Assembly (NCBI GenBank): GCA_004293725.1
Contig: REAW01000017.1
Location: 1 to 64,000, forward strand
Origin: Curvibacter sp.
Lineage (GTDB): Bacteria; Pseudomonadota; Gammaproteobacteria; Burkholderiales; Burkholderiaceae_C
DNA: 64,000 bases
Reading direction: 5' to 3'
The notes under the pieces are model-generated. The model saw only the letters and a list, made by a program, of their open reading frames with translations. It made no database searches and had not been told where the DNA came from. A program made the translations under genes and the position numbers. Positions 1 through 9,160 of the stretch are shown piece by piece (the stretch's first letter is position 1; each line of letters begins with the position of its first letter).

Positions 1-1
1 C

Positions 2-2272
2 GTGGCCCAAGGACGGGCGGATGAGCGCTCCAGCGTCCGACTCAATGGCAAAGATGCCATCGGCGTGGGTGTGATCCGCCAATCCACCGCCAACCCGCTG
101 GAGTTGTCTGCCGGCGTGCGGGCCTTGATGGACAAGATCCAGAAAGACCTGCCAGCCGGTGTTTTGGTGGAAATCGCCAACGACAACTCGGTTTTTATCG
201 ACCGTTCTATCAAGGCGGTGTACCAGACTATTCTGGAAGCTTCCGTACTGGTCGCCCTGGTGATTTTTGTGTTTCTGCGGACCTTGCGTGCCGCCATTAT
301 TCCGCTCGTTACCATCCCAGTCTCGCTGGTTGGTGCTTTTGCCCTGATGGCATTGGCAGGCTTCAGTATCAACACCCTGACCCTGTTGGCCCTCGTTCTG
401 GCCATTGGATTGGTGGTGGATGACGCCATCGTCATGCTGGAAAACATTTACCGGCATATTGAAGATGGTGTGCCGCCATTTCAAGCCGCCATTCAAGGGG
501 CTCGAGAGGTGGGCTTTGCGATTGTGGCCATGACGCTGACGCTGGTGGCGGTTTATGTGCCGCTTGCCTTTGCCCCTGGCCGCACCGGGCGTTTGTTTAC
601 CGAGTTTGCCTTGGCCTTGGCGGGCGCGGTGCTGGTTTCGGGTGTGGTGGCGCTTACCCTGTCGCCCATGATGTCCTCTGTGCTGCTGCGCCATAACCCA
701 CGACCCAACTGGTTTGACCGTGGAATGGAGCGCGCATTAACGTCTTTTACCCGTGGATATTGTGCCGCACTGGCTTGGACCCTGCGCCACCGTTGGCTAG
801 TGGTCCTGGTGATGGTCGGTAGTGCTGCGGTCACATGGTCGGTCATGGGTTCTATCAAACGTGAACTCGCACCGATGGAGGACCGTGGAGTGGTGCTAGC
901 GCAGATCAATGCGCCCGATGGCGCCACGCTGGAGTACACCAATCGCTATGCCCGGTCCATTGAGCGTGTGGGTGAGAGTTTTCCTGAATTTGACCGCGTG
1001 TTTGCCAATATCGGGAGCCCCACCGTAGCGCAGGGCACTGTGTTTTTTCGGGCCGTGCCCTGGGAAGAACGACAGCGAACCACGGTCCAGATGGCACGCG
1101 AAATGACGCCGCGAGTGGCCGGTACCCCTGGCGTTACGGCTTTTCCCAGCACACCGCCTTCCTTGGGCCAAGGCTTCACGCAGCGCCCGGTTAACTTTGT
1201 CATCATTACCTCGGAGAGCTATCAGAATCTTTCGCAATCCGTACGCGCGTTTCAGGATGAGTTGGCAAAGAACCCCGGCTTCTTGCAAGTAGATACAGAT
1301 TTGCGTCTGAACAAACCCGAATTTCGCTTGGAGGTGGACCGTGAGCGGGCCGCCGACATGGGGGTAGGGGTTGATGTGATTGCACGTTCGGTCGAAACTG
1401 TTTTGGGGGGGCGCAACGTCACCCGCTACAAACGCGAAGGCGAACAATACGATGTGGTCGTGCGTACGGCGTCTTCCGGGCGTGACACACCTGAGGATAT
1501 TGAGAACATTTTTGTGCGTGCCAAGGGCGATACCATGGTGCCGCTTTCTGCCTTGGTCAACGTCAAGGAAGTGGTGGTTCCCCGGGAATTGAACCACTTT
1601 GGACAGCGCCGCTCGGCTACCGTCACCGCGAACCTGTCACCGGACTATTCTTTGGGCGAGGCGCTGGATTTTCTGGATGCGACCGCCAAGAAAGTGCTAA
1701 AGCCTGGTTATGCCACCGATGTCAATGGCTCCAGCAGAGAGTTTCGCAAATCATCCGACTCGTTGACCCTGGTTTTTTTACTGGCCCTCGTGTTCATCTT
1801 CTTGGTGCTGGCCGCGCAGTTTGAAAGCTTTGTCGACCCACTGGTCATCATGCTGAGCGTGCCTCTGTCCATGGCGGGGGCTTTGGTGGCCCTCCAGTGG
1901 TCGGGTGGCACACTCAATGTGTTTAGCCAGATTGGTCTGATTACGCTGGTAGGCCTGATCACCAAGCACGGAATTCTGATGGTGGAGTTTGCCAACCAAT
2001 TGCGTGAGCAGGGCCAGACGACTCTGCAGGCAATTCAGCAATCTGCGGCGCAGCGGATTCGCCCCATTTTGATGACAACCGGGGCGATGGTTTTGGGTGC
2101 CATTCCATTGGCGCTCGCTACGGGTGCAGGGGCTGAAAGCCGCCAGCAAATTGGTTGGGTTATTGTCGGTGGCATGTCGGTCGGAACTATTCTGACAGTG
2201 TTCGTGGTTCCCACCATGTACACCTTGTTTGCCCGCAAACATGCGCCCGGCGCTAAGAAAGATCCGGCCTGA
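2..2272 (+). CDS. RND-family efflux transporter permease, 5' truncated by window edge
   Basis: Inner-membrane component of an RND (AcrB/MexB-like) proton-driven tripartite efflux pump. The frame is open to the first base, so about the first quarter to third of the usual ~1030-residue protein is missing and the apparent GTG start at base 2 is not real. Visible are a hydrophobic block, the TM4 proton-relay motif GLVVDDAIVMLENIYRH (the acidic pair conserved in AcrB-type pumps), a second periplasmic porter half with RELAPMEDRG, and a closing hydrophobic block with the duplicated RND signature GLITKHGILMVEFAN. This reads as an HAE1-type drug pump rather than a heavy-metal pump, but the substrate cannot be told. 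The adaptor gene, if present, lies upstream of the window. It ends 57 bases before the convergent moaA stop. Confidence 0.93.
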   Translation: MAQGRADERSSVRLNGKDAIGVGVIRQSTANPLELSAGVRALMDKIQKDLPAGVLVEIANDNSVFIDRSIKAVYQTILEASVLVALVIFVFLRTLRAAIIPLVTIPVSLVGAFALMALAGFSINTLTLLALVLAIGLVVDDAIVMLENIYRHIEDGVPPFQAAIQGAREVGFAIVAMTLTLVAVYVPLAFAPGRTGRLFTEFALALAGAVLVSGVVALTLSPMMSSVLLRHNPRPNWFDRGMERALTSFTRGYCAALAWTLRHRWLVVLVMVGSAAVTWSVMGSIKRELAPMEDRGVVLAQINAPDGATLEYTNRYARSIERVGESFPEFDRVFANIGSPTVAQGTVFFRAVPWEERQRTTVQMAREMTPRVAGTPGVTAFPSTPPSLGQGFTQRPVNFVIITSESYQNLSQSVRAFQDELAKNPGFLQVDTDLRLNKPEFRLEVDRERAADMGVGVDVIARSVETVLGGRNVTRYKREGEQYDVVVRTASSGRDTPEDIENIFVRAKGDTMVPLSALVNVKEVVVPRELNHFGQRRSATVTANLSPDYSLGEALDFLDATAKKVLKPGYATDVNGSSREFRKSSDSLTLVFLLALVFIFLVLAAQFESFVDPLVIMLSVPLSMAGALVALQWSGGTLNVFSQIGLITLVGLITKHGILMVEFANQLREQGQTTLQAIQQSAAQRIRPILMTTGAMVLGAIPLALATGAGAESRQQIGWVIVGGMSVGTILTVFVVPTMYTLFARKHAPGAKKDPA

Positions 2273-2328
2273 GCGTATTGCCCCAAGCCACGGAATTCCA
2301 CCAAGAGTTGATGGGTTCTGGGCCGGGA

Positions 2329-3489
2329 TCAGCCACCGATGTAACTCATCTCCACGCGGCGTCCGGGAGTTGGGCTACCGTGGGGTAAGGTGCTGCGTAA
2401 AGCGGAATACTGATCGGAGCGTTGTTCCCAGATGTTGCGAATGGCTGCGGTGAGTTGCGCATCCGCACTACCGTCGCGCAGTAGGGTGCGCAAGTCATAG
2501 CCCCGGCTTGCGAACAGGCACAGGTACAGTTGCCCCTCCGTCGACAGCCGCGCGCGGGTGCAGTCGCCACAGAAAGCCTGGGTTACGCTACTAATGACAC
2601 CTATTTCACCCGCCTGCTTGTCTGGCTGCCCATTGGCATCCACATAGCCCCAACGCTGGGCCGTTTCTCCTGCACTGGCGTGTTCCAGTGCCACCAGCGG
2701 CCATTCGGTTTGCAGCAAGCGGACCACATCCGCAGAGGGCAGTACCTCGGCCATGCGCCAGCCATTGGTGGCGCCCACATCCATGTATTCAATGAACCGC
2801 AGCACAATGCCTGTGCCCTTGAAGTGCCGCGCCATGGGCAGAATTTGCTGCTCGTTGGTGCCCCGTTTGACCACCATGTTCACCTTGATAGGGCCAAGAC
2901 CTGCCGCCTGCGCAGCATCAATGCCGCGCAGCACCTCAGCGACAGGAAAGTCCACATCGTTCATGTTGCGAAACACAGCATCGTCCAGCCCGTCCAAACT
3001 GACGGTCACACGCTGAAGCCCGGCATCTTTGAGTGCCTGGGCTTTTTTTGCCAGCATGGAGCCATTGGTGGTCAAGGTCAGGTCCAGCGGCAGACCTTCT
3101 GGTGTTCGAAGGGCTGCCAGTTGCGCAATGAGCACTTCAATGTTTTTGCGAAGCAAAGGTTCGCCACCGGTCAGTCGAATTTTGCGCACACCCTGCGCAA
3201 CAAACTGGCGGGTCAGCCGGGTGATCTCTTCAAAGCTCAGTAGCGCCGACTGCGGCAAGTACGGGTGGTCTTTGTCGAACACCTCCTTGGGCATGCAGTA
3301 GCTGCAGCGGAAGTTGCAACGGTCGGTCACGCTGATGCGCAAATCCCGCAGGGTGCGGCCCTGCGCATCCTGCAGCGCCGTTAGCCCTGCCCCGGTTGTC
3401 CGCAGCTCGGACGCCACACTGGCTACTGAAACTTTCCGGGGCCGCTCATCGGCCAACGGGATGATGCGAAAATTGCGGGGTGTTGCCAT
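2329..3489 (-). CDS. moaA: GTP 3',8-cyclase MoaA (molybdenum cofactor biosynthesis)
   Basis: Radical-SAM enzyme that, with MoaC, converts GTP to cyclic pyranopterin monophosphate in molybdopterin synthesis. The N-terminal radical-SAM cluster motif CNFRCSYC and the GGEP SAM motif (LTGGEPLL) are present. The C-terminal second [4Fe-4S] motif is CGDCTR followed 13 residues later by a third Cys. The protein ends in the conserved Gly-Gly (MSYIGG). The chosen start (ATG ending at 3489) gives 386 residues. A longer reading to 3642 would overlap the divergent receptor gene and adds a low-complexity Lys-rich leader, so it is rejected. No other moa genes are adjacent. Confidence 0.95.
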   Translation of the reverse strand: MATPRNFRIIPLADERPRKVSVASVASELRTTGAGLTALQDAQGRTLRDLRISVTDRCNFRCSYCMPKEVFDKDHPYLPQSALLSFEEITRLTRQFVAQGVRKIRLTGGEPLLRKNIEVLIAQLAALRTPEGLPLDLTLTTNGSMLAKKAQALKDAGLQRVTVSLDGLDDAVFRNMNDVDFPVAEVLRGIDAAQAAGLGPIKVNMVVKRGTNEQQILPMARHFKGTGIVLRFIEYMDVGATNGWRMAEVLPSADVVRLLQTEWPLVALEHASAGETAQRWGYVDANGQPDKQAGEIGVISSVTQAFCGDCTRARLSTEGQLYLCLFASRGYDLRTLLRDGSADAQLTAAIRNIWEQRSDQYSALRSTLPHGSPTPGRRVEMSYIGG

Positions 3490-3582
3490 GCGCTTATTGT
3501 CCACGCTTCGGCTTTGGGACGGCAGGTGCAGTGCAGAATGGCGGTACCAAAAAAAGAAAACCCCGTCGTTGGGAACAACACC

Positions 3583-5523
3583 ATGCCCTTGCAACTTTTT
3601 CTTGTTCTTTTGTTGCTTTTCAGCGGGATGGCTCGGGCCCAAGTGGACTCCGTCGCCAGCGCTGTGAGTGAGCGCGACTTCTTGGGCGAGATGCCTGTGG
3701 TTCTGTCAGTCTCGCGCCTGGCCCAGCCGGTCGATGAGGCTCCGGGCGCTGTTACGGTGCTGGACCGCCAGTTCATTCGTCATTCAGGCGCCCGCGATGT
3801 AGCGGATCTGTTGCGTTTAGTGCCCGGTTTCCAGACTACAACGTCGTTCGAAACGGACGCTCCAATGGCGTCGTACCACGGTCGCGGGGATGACTGGGCC
3901 AACCGTATCCAAGTGCTGGTGGACGGGAGGTCGGTGTATTCAGGCCACTTGCAGGGTTCTGCGGGCCTGGGTTTGCAAACCCTGGCGCTGGACGACATTT
4001 CCCGCATCGAAATACTGCGTGGCTCTAATTCGGCTGCTTATGGTGCCCGTGCCTTCTTGGGGGTGGTCAATATTGTTTCACGCGACGTGCGGGAGACGAT
4101 TGGCAGCAGTTATTCCATGGCGATGGGTGACAACGGTGTGGCCGATGCGGGTGCAAGTATCGGCTGGGAAAGTGAGCGCGCTGCCTACCGGATCAGCATG
4201 GACAGCCGAGGCGATGACGGGCTGCGCGGCGCATTTGGCCGCAACCGTTTGTCCCGCTTGAATGCGTCAGCCGCCATTGATCTGGATGCTGGTGCTGCAC
4301 TCCAGGTACGTGCGGGTGCTTCGGGAATTGATGCGGGACGCGGAACCGTAGGCGACAACGCTGGGAACGCTGCACGCAACCGTTTTCTCGGGTCGCAATA
4401 CGTGCAAGCTGATTGGCATACGCCATTGGGCGAAAACCAAGACCTTTCGTTCGCGTATTCCCACACAGAAAACACCCATCGGGACAATTTCCCGTACCTG
4501 ACGAACGCCGCTGGCGTGAATTACTACGGGATTTCCATCGACTTTGGTGCAAAGGAAGTCAATGACGCCATCACTCTGCAGCATACCGTTCGGGCTTCTT
4601 CGGTTCTGCGGGCCGTGTGGGGAGCAGAAGTGCGCCGCGAGGCTATTGATTCACCGTCGAGCTTCGATGGTGTGGGGCAGGTGGTGTCGAATTTCTCGCG
4701 GGTTTTTGGCAATGCAGAGTGGCGTGTCGCGCCGCACTGGGTGCTCAATGCCGGAGCTCTGGCGGAGCAAAGCAATATAGCGGGGGGCTCTGTCTCGCCA
4801 CGACTTATGCTCAACTGGCATGCCGCGCCGGGACACACTCTGCGCGCCGGTGTGAGCAGCGCATTCCGCCCACCGAGTGCCTATGAAAAATATGCTGCTG
4901 TCCGTTACTACGATGTCAATGGACTCAATCCAATTACGACTGTGAAAAGCAACGGAACCGTGGAGGCCGAAAAAATCAGTGTGCGGGAGTTGGGTTACAA
5001 CTACCATCTTGCGCAACACGGTATCTCTGGCGACTTTCGTTTTTTTGACGAGCGCATTATTGACGGCATTGAGCGCCCGACGCTAAACAACCCATGGGTT
5101 TTTCTGAATATAGAGAACTACTCGATCACGGGAGTCGAGCACCAGATCCAGTGGAAACCAACCGGGGCTACCAGTCTGTTTGCCACGCAAACCTGGACCC
5201 AGATTGCGGGCGCTCCACGCTTTAGAACCACGCATGGCGCTGGCCGTTACGCAGCATCTCTCATGGCGGTCTATACACCCACGCCACGGATGACGTTTTC
5301 AGTAATGCACCAGCAAACCGACGATATCGGTTTGATGTCCGGCAGCGATAAACTGTATTCCATGGGGCGTACAGACTTGCGCGCCGCCCATGCTTGGAAC
5401 TTCGGCAAGCGTAAAGCGGAACTGGCCCTGGTGGTCCAAAACGCAGGCCAGCCCATACGGGATGGTGACCGAAAGTACTTTTTCGACAGCCGCGCATTCC
5501 TGTCGTTGCGGGTGACCCACTGA
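3583..5523 (+). CDS. TonB-dependent outer-membrane receptor
   Basis: Predicted gated outer-membrane beta-barrel for TonB-driven uptake. The start at 3583 gives a clean signal peptide ([19 protein letters not shown], cleavage before QVDS). The longer reading from 3514 would bury it. A plug domain follows ([50 protein letters not shown]), then a barrel of alternating strands to residue 646. There is no N-terminal STN/secretin-like signalling domain, so it is not a FecA-type transducer. The last residues are RVTH rather than the usual terminal aromatic. It lies 3 bases upstream of a periplasmic binding-protein gene and is probably cotranscribed with it and the histidine kinase. Substrate unknown; plug features resemble vitamin B12/siderophore/haem-type receptors. 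Confidence 0.88.
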   Translation: MPLQLFLVLLLLFSGMARAQVDSVASAVSERDFLGEMPVVLSVSRLAQPVDEAPGAVTVLDRQFIRHSGARDVADLLRLVPGFQTTTSFETDAPMASYHGRGDDWANRIQVLVDGRSVYSGHLQGSAGLGLQTLALDDISRIEILRGSNSAAYGARAFLGVVNIVSRDVRETIGSSYSMAMGDNGVADAGASIGWESERAAYRISMDSRGDDGLRGAFGRNRLSRLNASAAIDLDAGAALQVRAGASGIDAGRGTVGDNAGNAARNRFLGSQYVQADWHTPLGENQDLSFAYSHTENTHRDNFPYLTNAAGVNYYGISIDFGAKEVNDAITLQHTVRASSVLRAVWGAEVRREAIDSPSSFDGVGQVVSNFSRVFGNAEWRVAPHWVLNAGALAEQSNIAGGSVSPRLMLNWHAAPGHTLRAGVSSAFRPPSAYEKYAAVRYYDVNGLNPITTVKSNGTVEAEKISVRELGYNYHLAQHGISGDFRFFDERIIDGIERPTLNNPWVFLNIENYSITGVEHQIQWKPTGATSLFATQTWTQIAGAPRFRTTHGAGRYAASLMAVYTPTPRMTFSVMHQQTDDIGLMSGSDKLYSMGRTDLRAAHAWNFGKRKAELALVVQNAGQPIRDGDRKYFFDSRAFLSLRVTH

Positions 5524-5526
5524 TCG

Positions 5527-6465
5527 ATGGCACGTTTTCGCGCGATCAGGTTTCTTTGGTTCAGCTGGATACTGTTCGGTGCTGGATGGTCTTGCGCTGC
5601 CGATGTGTTGATTCTTAGCAGTGAACGCAGCCCCACGTTTTCCGAAGCCAGCGAGGCAGCTGTGAATGAGTTGGTGCGTTTGGGTATTCGTCGGACAGAT
5701 ATTGCCCAATTGCAGGTGTCTGAGTTGAAGCCGGGTTACTTGGGCGTTGCGCAAGGTGCCAAAGTGTGGATTACCTTGGGGTCTGCAGCACTGGCCGGAG
5801 CGCTGCAACGGGAAGAGCGGCCCGTTCTGGTATCGGCGCTGATCCCACGATTGGGGTTTGAGCGACTGTTGCGAGAGCATGCCGGGAAATCGGCGGCTCA
5901 AGCACTCGCGGTCTATCTTGATCAGCCTTTTGGCCGGCAACTTGATTTGGTGCGGCTGGCGTTGCCCGAGGCCAGAAAAGTGGGCGCGTTGTGGGGCCCA
6001 GAGTCGATAGCCCAGCAGGCTGGCTTGCAAAGCGCGGCCCAATCGCGTGGCATGCGGGTGGTAGCGGGGGGGGCAATAGCACCCGGTGCATTGTTTGAGG
6101 GCTTGAAACCAGTGCTCGAAGATGCAGATGTGTTGCTGGCTGTAGCCGACCCCCAAGTGTTCAACGGTGCGACCATCTCCAACATCCTGTTGGCAACTTA
6201 CCGCGACCGTATGCCAGTGATTGCTTTTTCTCCGGGCTACGTCAAAGCGGGGGCGCTGATGGCTGTGTACAGCACGCCGCGCCAAATTGGGCTGCAGGCT
6301 GGCGCGATGGCGCGGGCTGTGGCTCAGGGGGGCGTGATGCCAACTTCCCAATACCCGGCGGATTTCAGCGTGGTTGTCAACCAACATGTGGCCCGATCCT
6401 TGGGACTCGTATTGGATGAGGCCAGTCTGAACCAGCGTATGCAGCGATTGGAAGGGCGCCCCTGA
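5527..6465 (+). CDS. Periplasmic ABC-type substrate-binding protein, orphan (PF04392-like)
   Basis: A 312-residue protein with a signal peptide (residues 1-24, cleavage near SCA/ADV) and a two-lobed binding-protein fold resembling the uncharacterised ABC substrate-binding family PF04392. The segments VLILSSERSPTFSEASEA, VWITLGSAAL and DVLLAVADPQVFNGATI follow that pattern. No ABC permease or ATPase lies nearby. The gene starts 3 bases after the TonB receptor, and its stop overlaps the start of the membrane histidine kinase (TGATG). I infer that it acts as a periplasmic ligand sensor for that kinase, in the manner of TorT with TorS, rather than as a transport component. Ligand unknown. Confidence 0.72.
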   Translation: MARFRAIRFLWFSWILFGAGWSCAADVLILSSERSPTFSEASEAAVNELVRLGIRRTDIAQLQVSELKPGYLGVAQGAKVWITLGSAALAGALQREERPVLVSALIPRLGFERLLREHAGKSAAQALAVYLDQPFGRQLDLVRLALPEARKVGALWGPESIAQQAGLQSAAQSRGMRVVAGGAIAPGALFEGLKPVLEDADVLLAVADPQVFNGATISNILLATYRDRMPVIAFSPGYVKAGALMAVYSTPRQIGLQAGAMARAVAQGGVMPTSQYPADFSVVVNQHVARSLGLVLDEASLNQRMQRLEGRP

Positions 6466-8405
6466 TGCTTACAGGTATTCGAACCCGGATGTGGGCCGCT
6501 GCTGTAGTGCCGGTGGGGCTTGTGGTGGTGTCCCTTGTGGCCGTTTTTTGGACTAGTCGGGTTTCAGATCTGGACGAGTCGCATGGACTGCGTTCTCAAC
6601 TCATGGCGCGCCAGGTTGCGCAGGCTAGTGAGTATGGACTTTTTTCTGGCAACGTGGCGGCCTTGCAAGCCGTGGTGGCAGGGGTGTTGCGAGAGCCTGA
6701 TGTGACATCGGTTGGATTGTTCAGCACGGACGGAGCTCTGTTGGTCAGTTCAGGCGTGCTGCATTACAGCGGTTTGGACGATGCGAAGAGCGTTGGCTAT
6801 GCGGACCGCCAGCGAAAGCAGAAAAGTGATGTTTTGGTAGAGGCCGTGGTTTCTGGCAATGTGGCAATTGACGATCTTTATACATCAGTGCCAGAGGCAC
6901 AAGGCACCCCCCCCAAGGTGTTGGGCTATGTAGTGATCGAGGTTTCGCGTGCCAGACTGCTTGCACGGGAACGCGACTTGTTGGTGTTGGCCTTGGCCAT
7001 TGGTTTTGCCGGTTTATTGTTGGGTGGGGTCTTGGCGACCCGCATGGGAGAAGGGGTCGTCAGGCCGGTTCTACGCATCTCCCACATGATCGAGCGGATT
7101 GGTGAGGGCGATCTCACTCCCAGCGCCGAGGTGCATCCTAGTGACCCCCTCTACGGTGTGCAAACGCGTTTGAACCAAATGGCGCAACGGCTGGCCTGGG
7201 GGCGCGACGAAATGGAGTTCCGCGTAGAGTCGGCTACGCAAGAACTGCGACTTAAAAAAGAGGAGGCTGAAAGCGCCAACTTGGCCAAGTCCCGGTTTCT
7301 CGCGGCGGCAAGTCATGATCTGCGCCAACCGACCCATGCGTTGGGCATGTTTGTGGCACGGTTAGGGCAACTTCCGTTGGATGCCCCGACACGCCAATTG
7401 GTTGCCAGCTTGGAGGCTTCGGTGCAGTCCATGCAGGATTTGCTCGATGGTTTACTCGATGTCTCCCGCTTGGATGCCGGGGCAGTGCAAGTACAAATGG
7501 GGCCGGTGAATTTGGGCGAGATGTTTCACGGCCTGCGCCGCGCCTTGCAGCCGCTGGCGGAGAGCAAGGGCCTGCGTTTACGCATACGCCCCAGCCCGTA
7601 CTGGGCGATGACCGACCCGGTGCTCCTTCAGCGCATGGTCATCAATTTGGCCAATAACGCGATTCGCTATACCGAACGTGGCTCTGTGATGATTTCCTGC
7701 CGGCGCGTTAACAGCGGAAATTGTGTGCGACTGGATGTGGCGGATAGCGGGATAGGCATCTCCCCGGAGCACCAACGTGATATTTTTCGGGAGTTTTACC
7801 AAGTGGGAAACTCAGGTCGCGACAGGGCCCAGGGCTTGGGGCTGGGTTTGAATATCGTGGAGCGTACCGCCCAGTTGCTGGGTCATGACATTTCCATCCG
7901 TTCTGCCCTGGGCTGCGGAACACGCTTTTCCATCATGTTGCCCATGACCCAAGCCGTGGAAGAATCCGTTTCTTTGTCCCCACAAGAGCCCCAGGGCTTG
8001 GGCGGCGTCGAAGGGGTGCGCGTATTGGTGATCGAGGACGATGGTTTTGCACTGGAGGCGATTCGCGACTTGTTGAGTTCATGGGGTTGTGTGGTCAATG
8101 CAGCCGCAACCGTTTCTCAGGCGCTTGATTTTGTGAACGCCTATGCACCGCCGGATGTGGTGCTTAGCGATTTCCGCTTAGGGGAGGTACGCAACGGCCT
8201 GGATGTGATTGCCATGGTCCGGGCCCATGCGCGGCGAGAGATCCCGGCCTGCCTGATGAGCGGTGATACCGATGCTGGCTTAATTCAGGCGGCCAAGGAT
8301 GCGGGCTTGACACTGCTGCACAAGCCAGTGCGCCCAGCCAAATTGCGTAGCTTTTTGCGTCGATCGGTCATGGCGACAGAACCGGGGGGAGTGGCAGAGA
8401 TTTAG
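6465..8405 (+). CDS. Membrane hybrid histidine kinase with C-terminal receiver domain
   Basis: A 646-residue sensor kinase. TM1 is at about residues 12-30, a periplasmic segment at 31-170, TM2 at 171-192, and then HAMP (about 193-245) and a coiled coil. The HisKA phospho-acceptor is H284 in AASHDLRQPTHALG. The HATPase domain has an N box (INLANNAIRYT), G1 (DSGIGISP) and G2 (GLGLGLNIV). The C-terminal receiver has acidic residues IEDD and phospho-acceptor D569 in VVLSDFRLGE. HDLRQP-type hybrid kinases often partner with LuxR-type regulators, and one lies immediately downstream on the opposite strand. The start codon overlaps the stop of the binding-protein gene, which suggests translational coupling and a sensor-coreceptor pair. 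Confidence 0.9.
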   Translation: MLTGIRTRMWAAAVVPVGLVVVSLVAVFWTSRVSDLDESHGLRSQLMARQVAQASEYGLFSGNVAALQAVVAGVLREPDVTSVGLFSTDGALLVSSGVLHYSGLDDAKSVGYADRQRKQKSDVLVEAVVSGNVAIDDLYTSVPEAQGTPPKVLGYVVIEVSRARLLARERDLLVLALAIGFAGLLLGGVLATRMGEGVVRPVLRISHMIERIGEGDLTPSAEVHPSDPLYGVQTRLNQMAQRLAWGRDEMEFRVESATQELRLKKEEAESANLAKSRFLAAASHDLRQPTHALGMFVARLGQLPLDAPTRQLVASLEASVQSMQDLLDGLLDVSRLDAGAVQVQMGPVNLGEMFHGLRRALQPLAESKGLRLRIRPSPYWAMTDPVLLQRMVINLANNAIRYTERGSVMISCRRVNSGNCVRLDVADSGIGISPEHQRDIFREFYQVGNSGRDRAQGLGLGLNIVERTAQLLGHDISIRSALGCGTRFSIMLPMTQAVEESVSLSPQEPQGLGGVEGVRVLVIEDDGFALEAIRDLLSSWGCVVNAAATVSQALDFVNAYAPPDVVLSDFRLGEVRNGLDVIAMVRAHARREIPACLMSGDTDAGLIQAAKDAGLTLLHKPVRPAKLRSFLRRSVMATEPGGVAEI

Positions 8406-9046
8406 GCTGACGAGGTGGGACGGTAGCCGCAGCGTGCAGCGGCCACTACGGCTTGGGTGCGGTTTTGTACGTCGAAGTAGCGCAGGATGGATGCGACGTG
8501 GGTTTTGACGGTCTCTTCCGACACATTGAGTGTGCTACCGATTTCCCGGTTCGAGCGACCATCCAGCAACTCGCGCAACACCAATTCCTGGCGTTGCGTC
8601 AGCGGGGGTTTGGCATTGGCGCTGTCAAAAGGCAGACCACCAAAGTCAGTCCCAAGTTCAGAGGGCGAATAGACGTCACCATTGAGTACCGTCCGAACTG
8701 CGTGCAAGAGTTCATCGCTCAGACTGGACTTGGTAACAAAACCGGATGCTCCTGACTGCAGCACTTGGCGCATGATTTGTATGTTGGCTGAGCCCGACAA
8801 CATGACGATGGGCAACTCGGGATGCTGTTTGCCAAAGTGATCCAGTGCCTGCAGGCCTGTCATGTCAGGCAAGTGGTAGTCCAGCAGAACCAAATCTATG
8901 TCGGCATGGCTGTCCGCCAATGCAAAGGCCATTTCGCAGGTTCCCGCCTTCAACACCGAAACGTTTTCATCCAGACCTTTTAGTACCTGGTGCAGGCCTT
9001 CGCGCACCAGGGCATGGTCATCAATCACAAGTATTTTCACGAGCAT
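8402..9046 (-). CDS. Response regulator, NarL/LuxR family
   Basis: A 214-residue two-domain regulator. The receiver (residues about 3-120) has the acidic pair IDDH, phospho-acceptor D56 in VLLDYHLPD, and switch residues in MLSGS and FVTKSSL. The C-terminal LuxR helix-turn-helix is recognised by LTQRQELVLRELLDG and SNREIGSTLNVSEETVKTHV. It is the likely output of the upstream hybrid kinase. The two genes converge, and their stop codons share the four bases TTAG at 8402-8405, so simultaneous transcription would collide. Probable target promoters are its own and the receptor operon, but no binding site can be assigned. Confidence 0.92.
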   Translation of the reverse strand: MLVKILVIDDHALVREGLHQVLKGLDENVSVLKAGTCEMAFALADSHADIDLVLLDYHLPDMTGLQALDHFGKQHPELPIVMLSGSANIQIMRQVLQSGASGFVTKSSLSDELLHAVRTVLNGDVYSPSELGTDFGGLPFDSANAKPPLTQRQELVLRELLDGRSNREIGSTLNVSEETVKTHVASILRYFDVQNRTQAVVAAARCGYRPTSSA

Positions 9047-9116
9047 GCTTCAAGAGATGGGCGCAGGACGCACCCGGTGCAGCATGGTAGCGCAAACCAG
9101 CCATGCCATTGGCAAC

Positions 9117-9143
9117 AAAAAAAGGCCCGCAGAGGCGGGCCTT
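9117..9143 (-). terminator. Rho-independent terminator of hppA
   Basis: On the minus strand a 9-bp stem (AAGGCCCGC/GCGGGCCTT with a 4-base loop, 9122-9143) is followed by a run of seven T. It lies 18 bases past the hppA stop and ahead of the response-regulator gene. Confidence 0.9.
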
Positions 9144-9160
9144 GGTTCGGGTTGACGATA

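Noticed and set aside
5299-6387. Minus-strand open frame of 362 codons over the receptor and binding-protein genes
   Set aside because: It spans the boundary of two well-supported genes on the other strand and shows no conserved motif.
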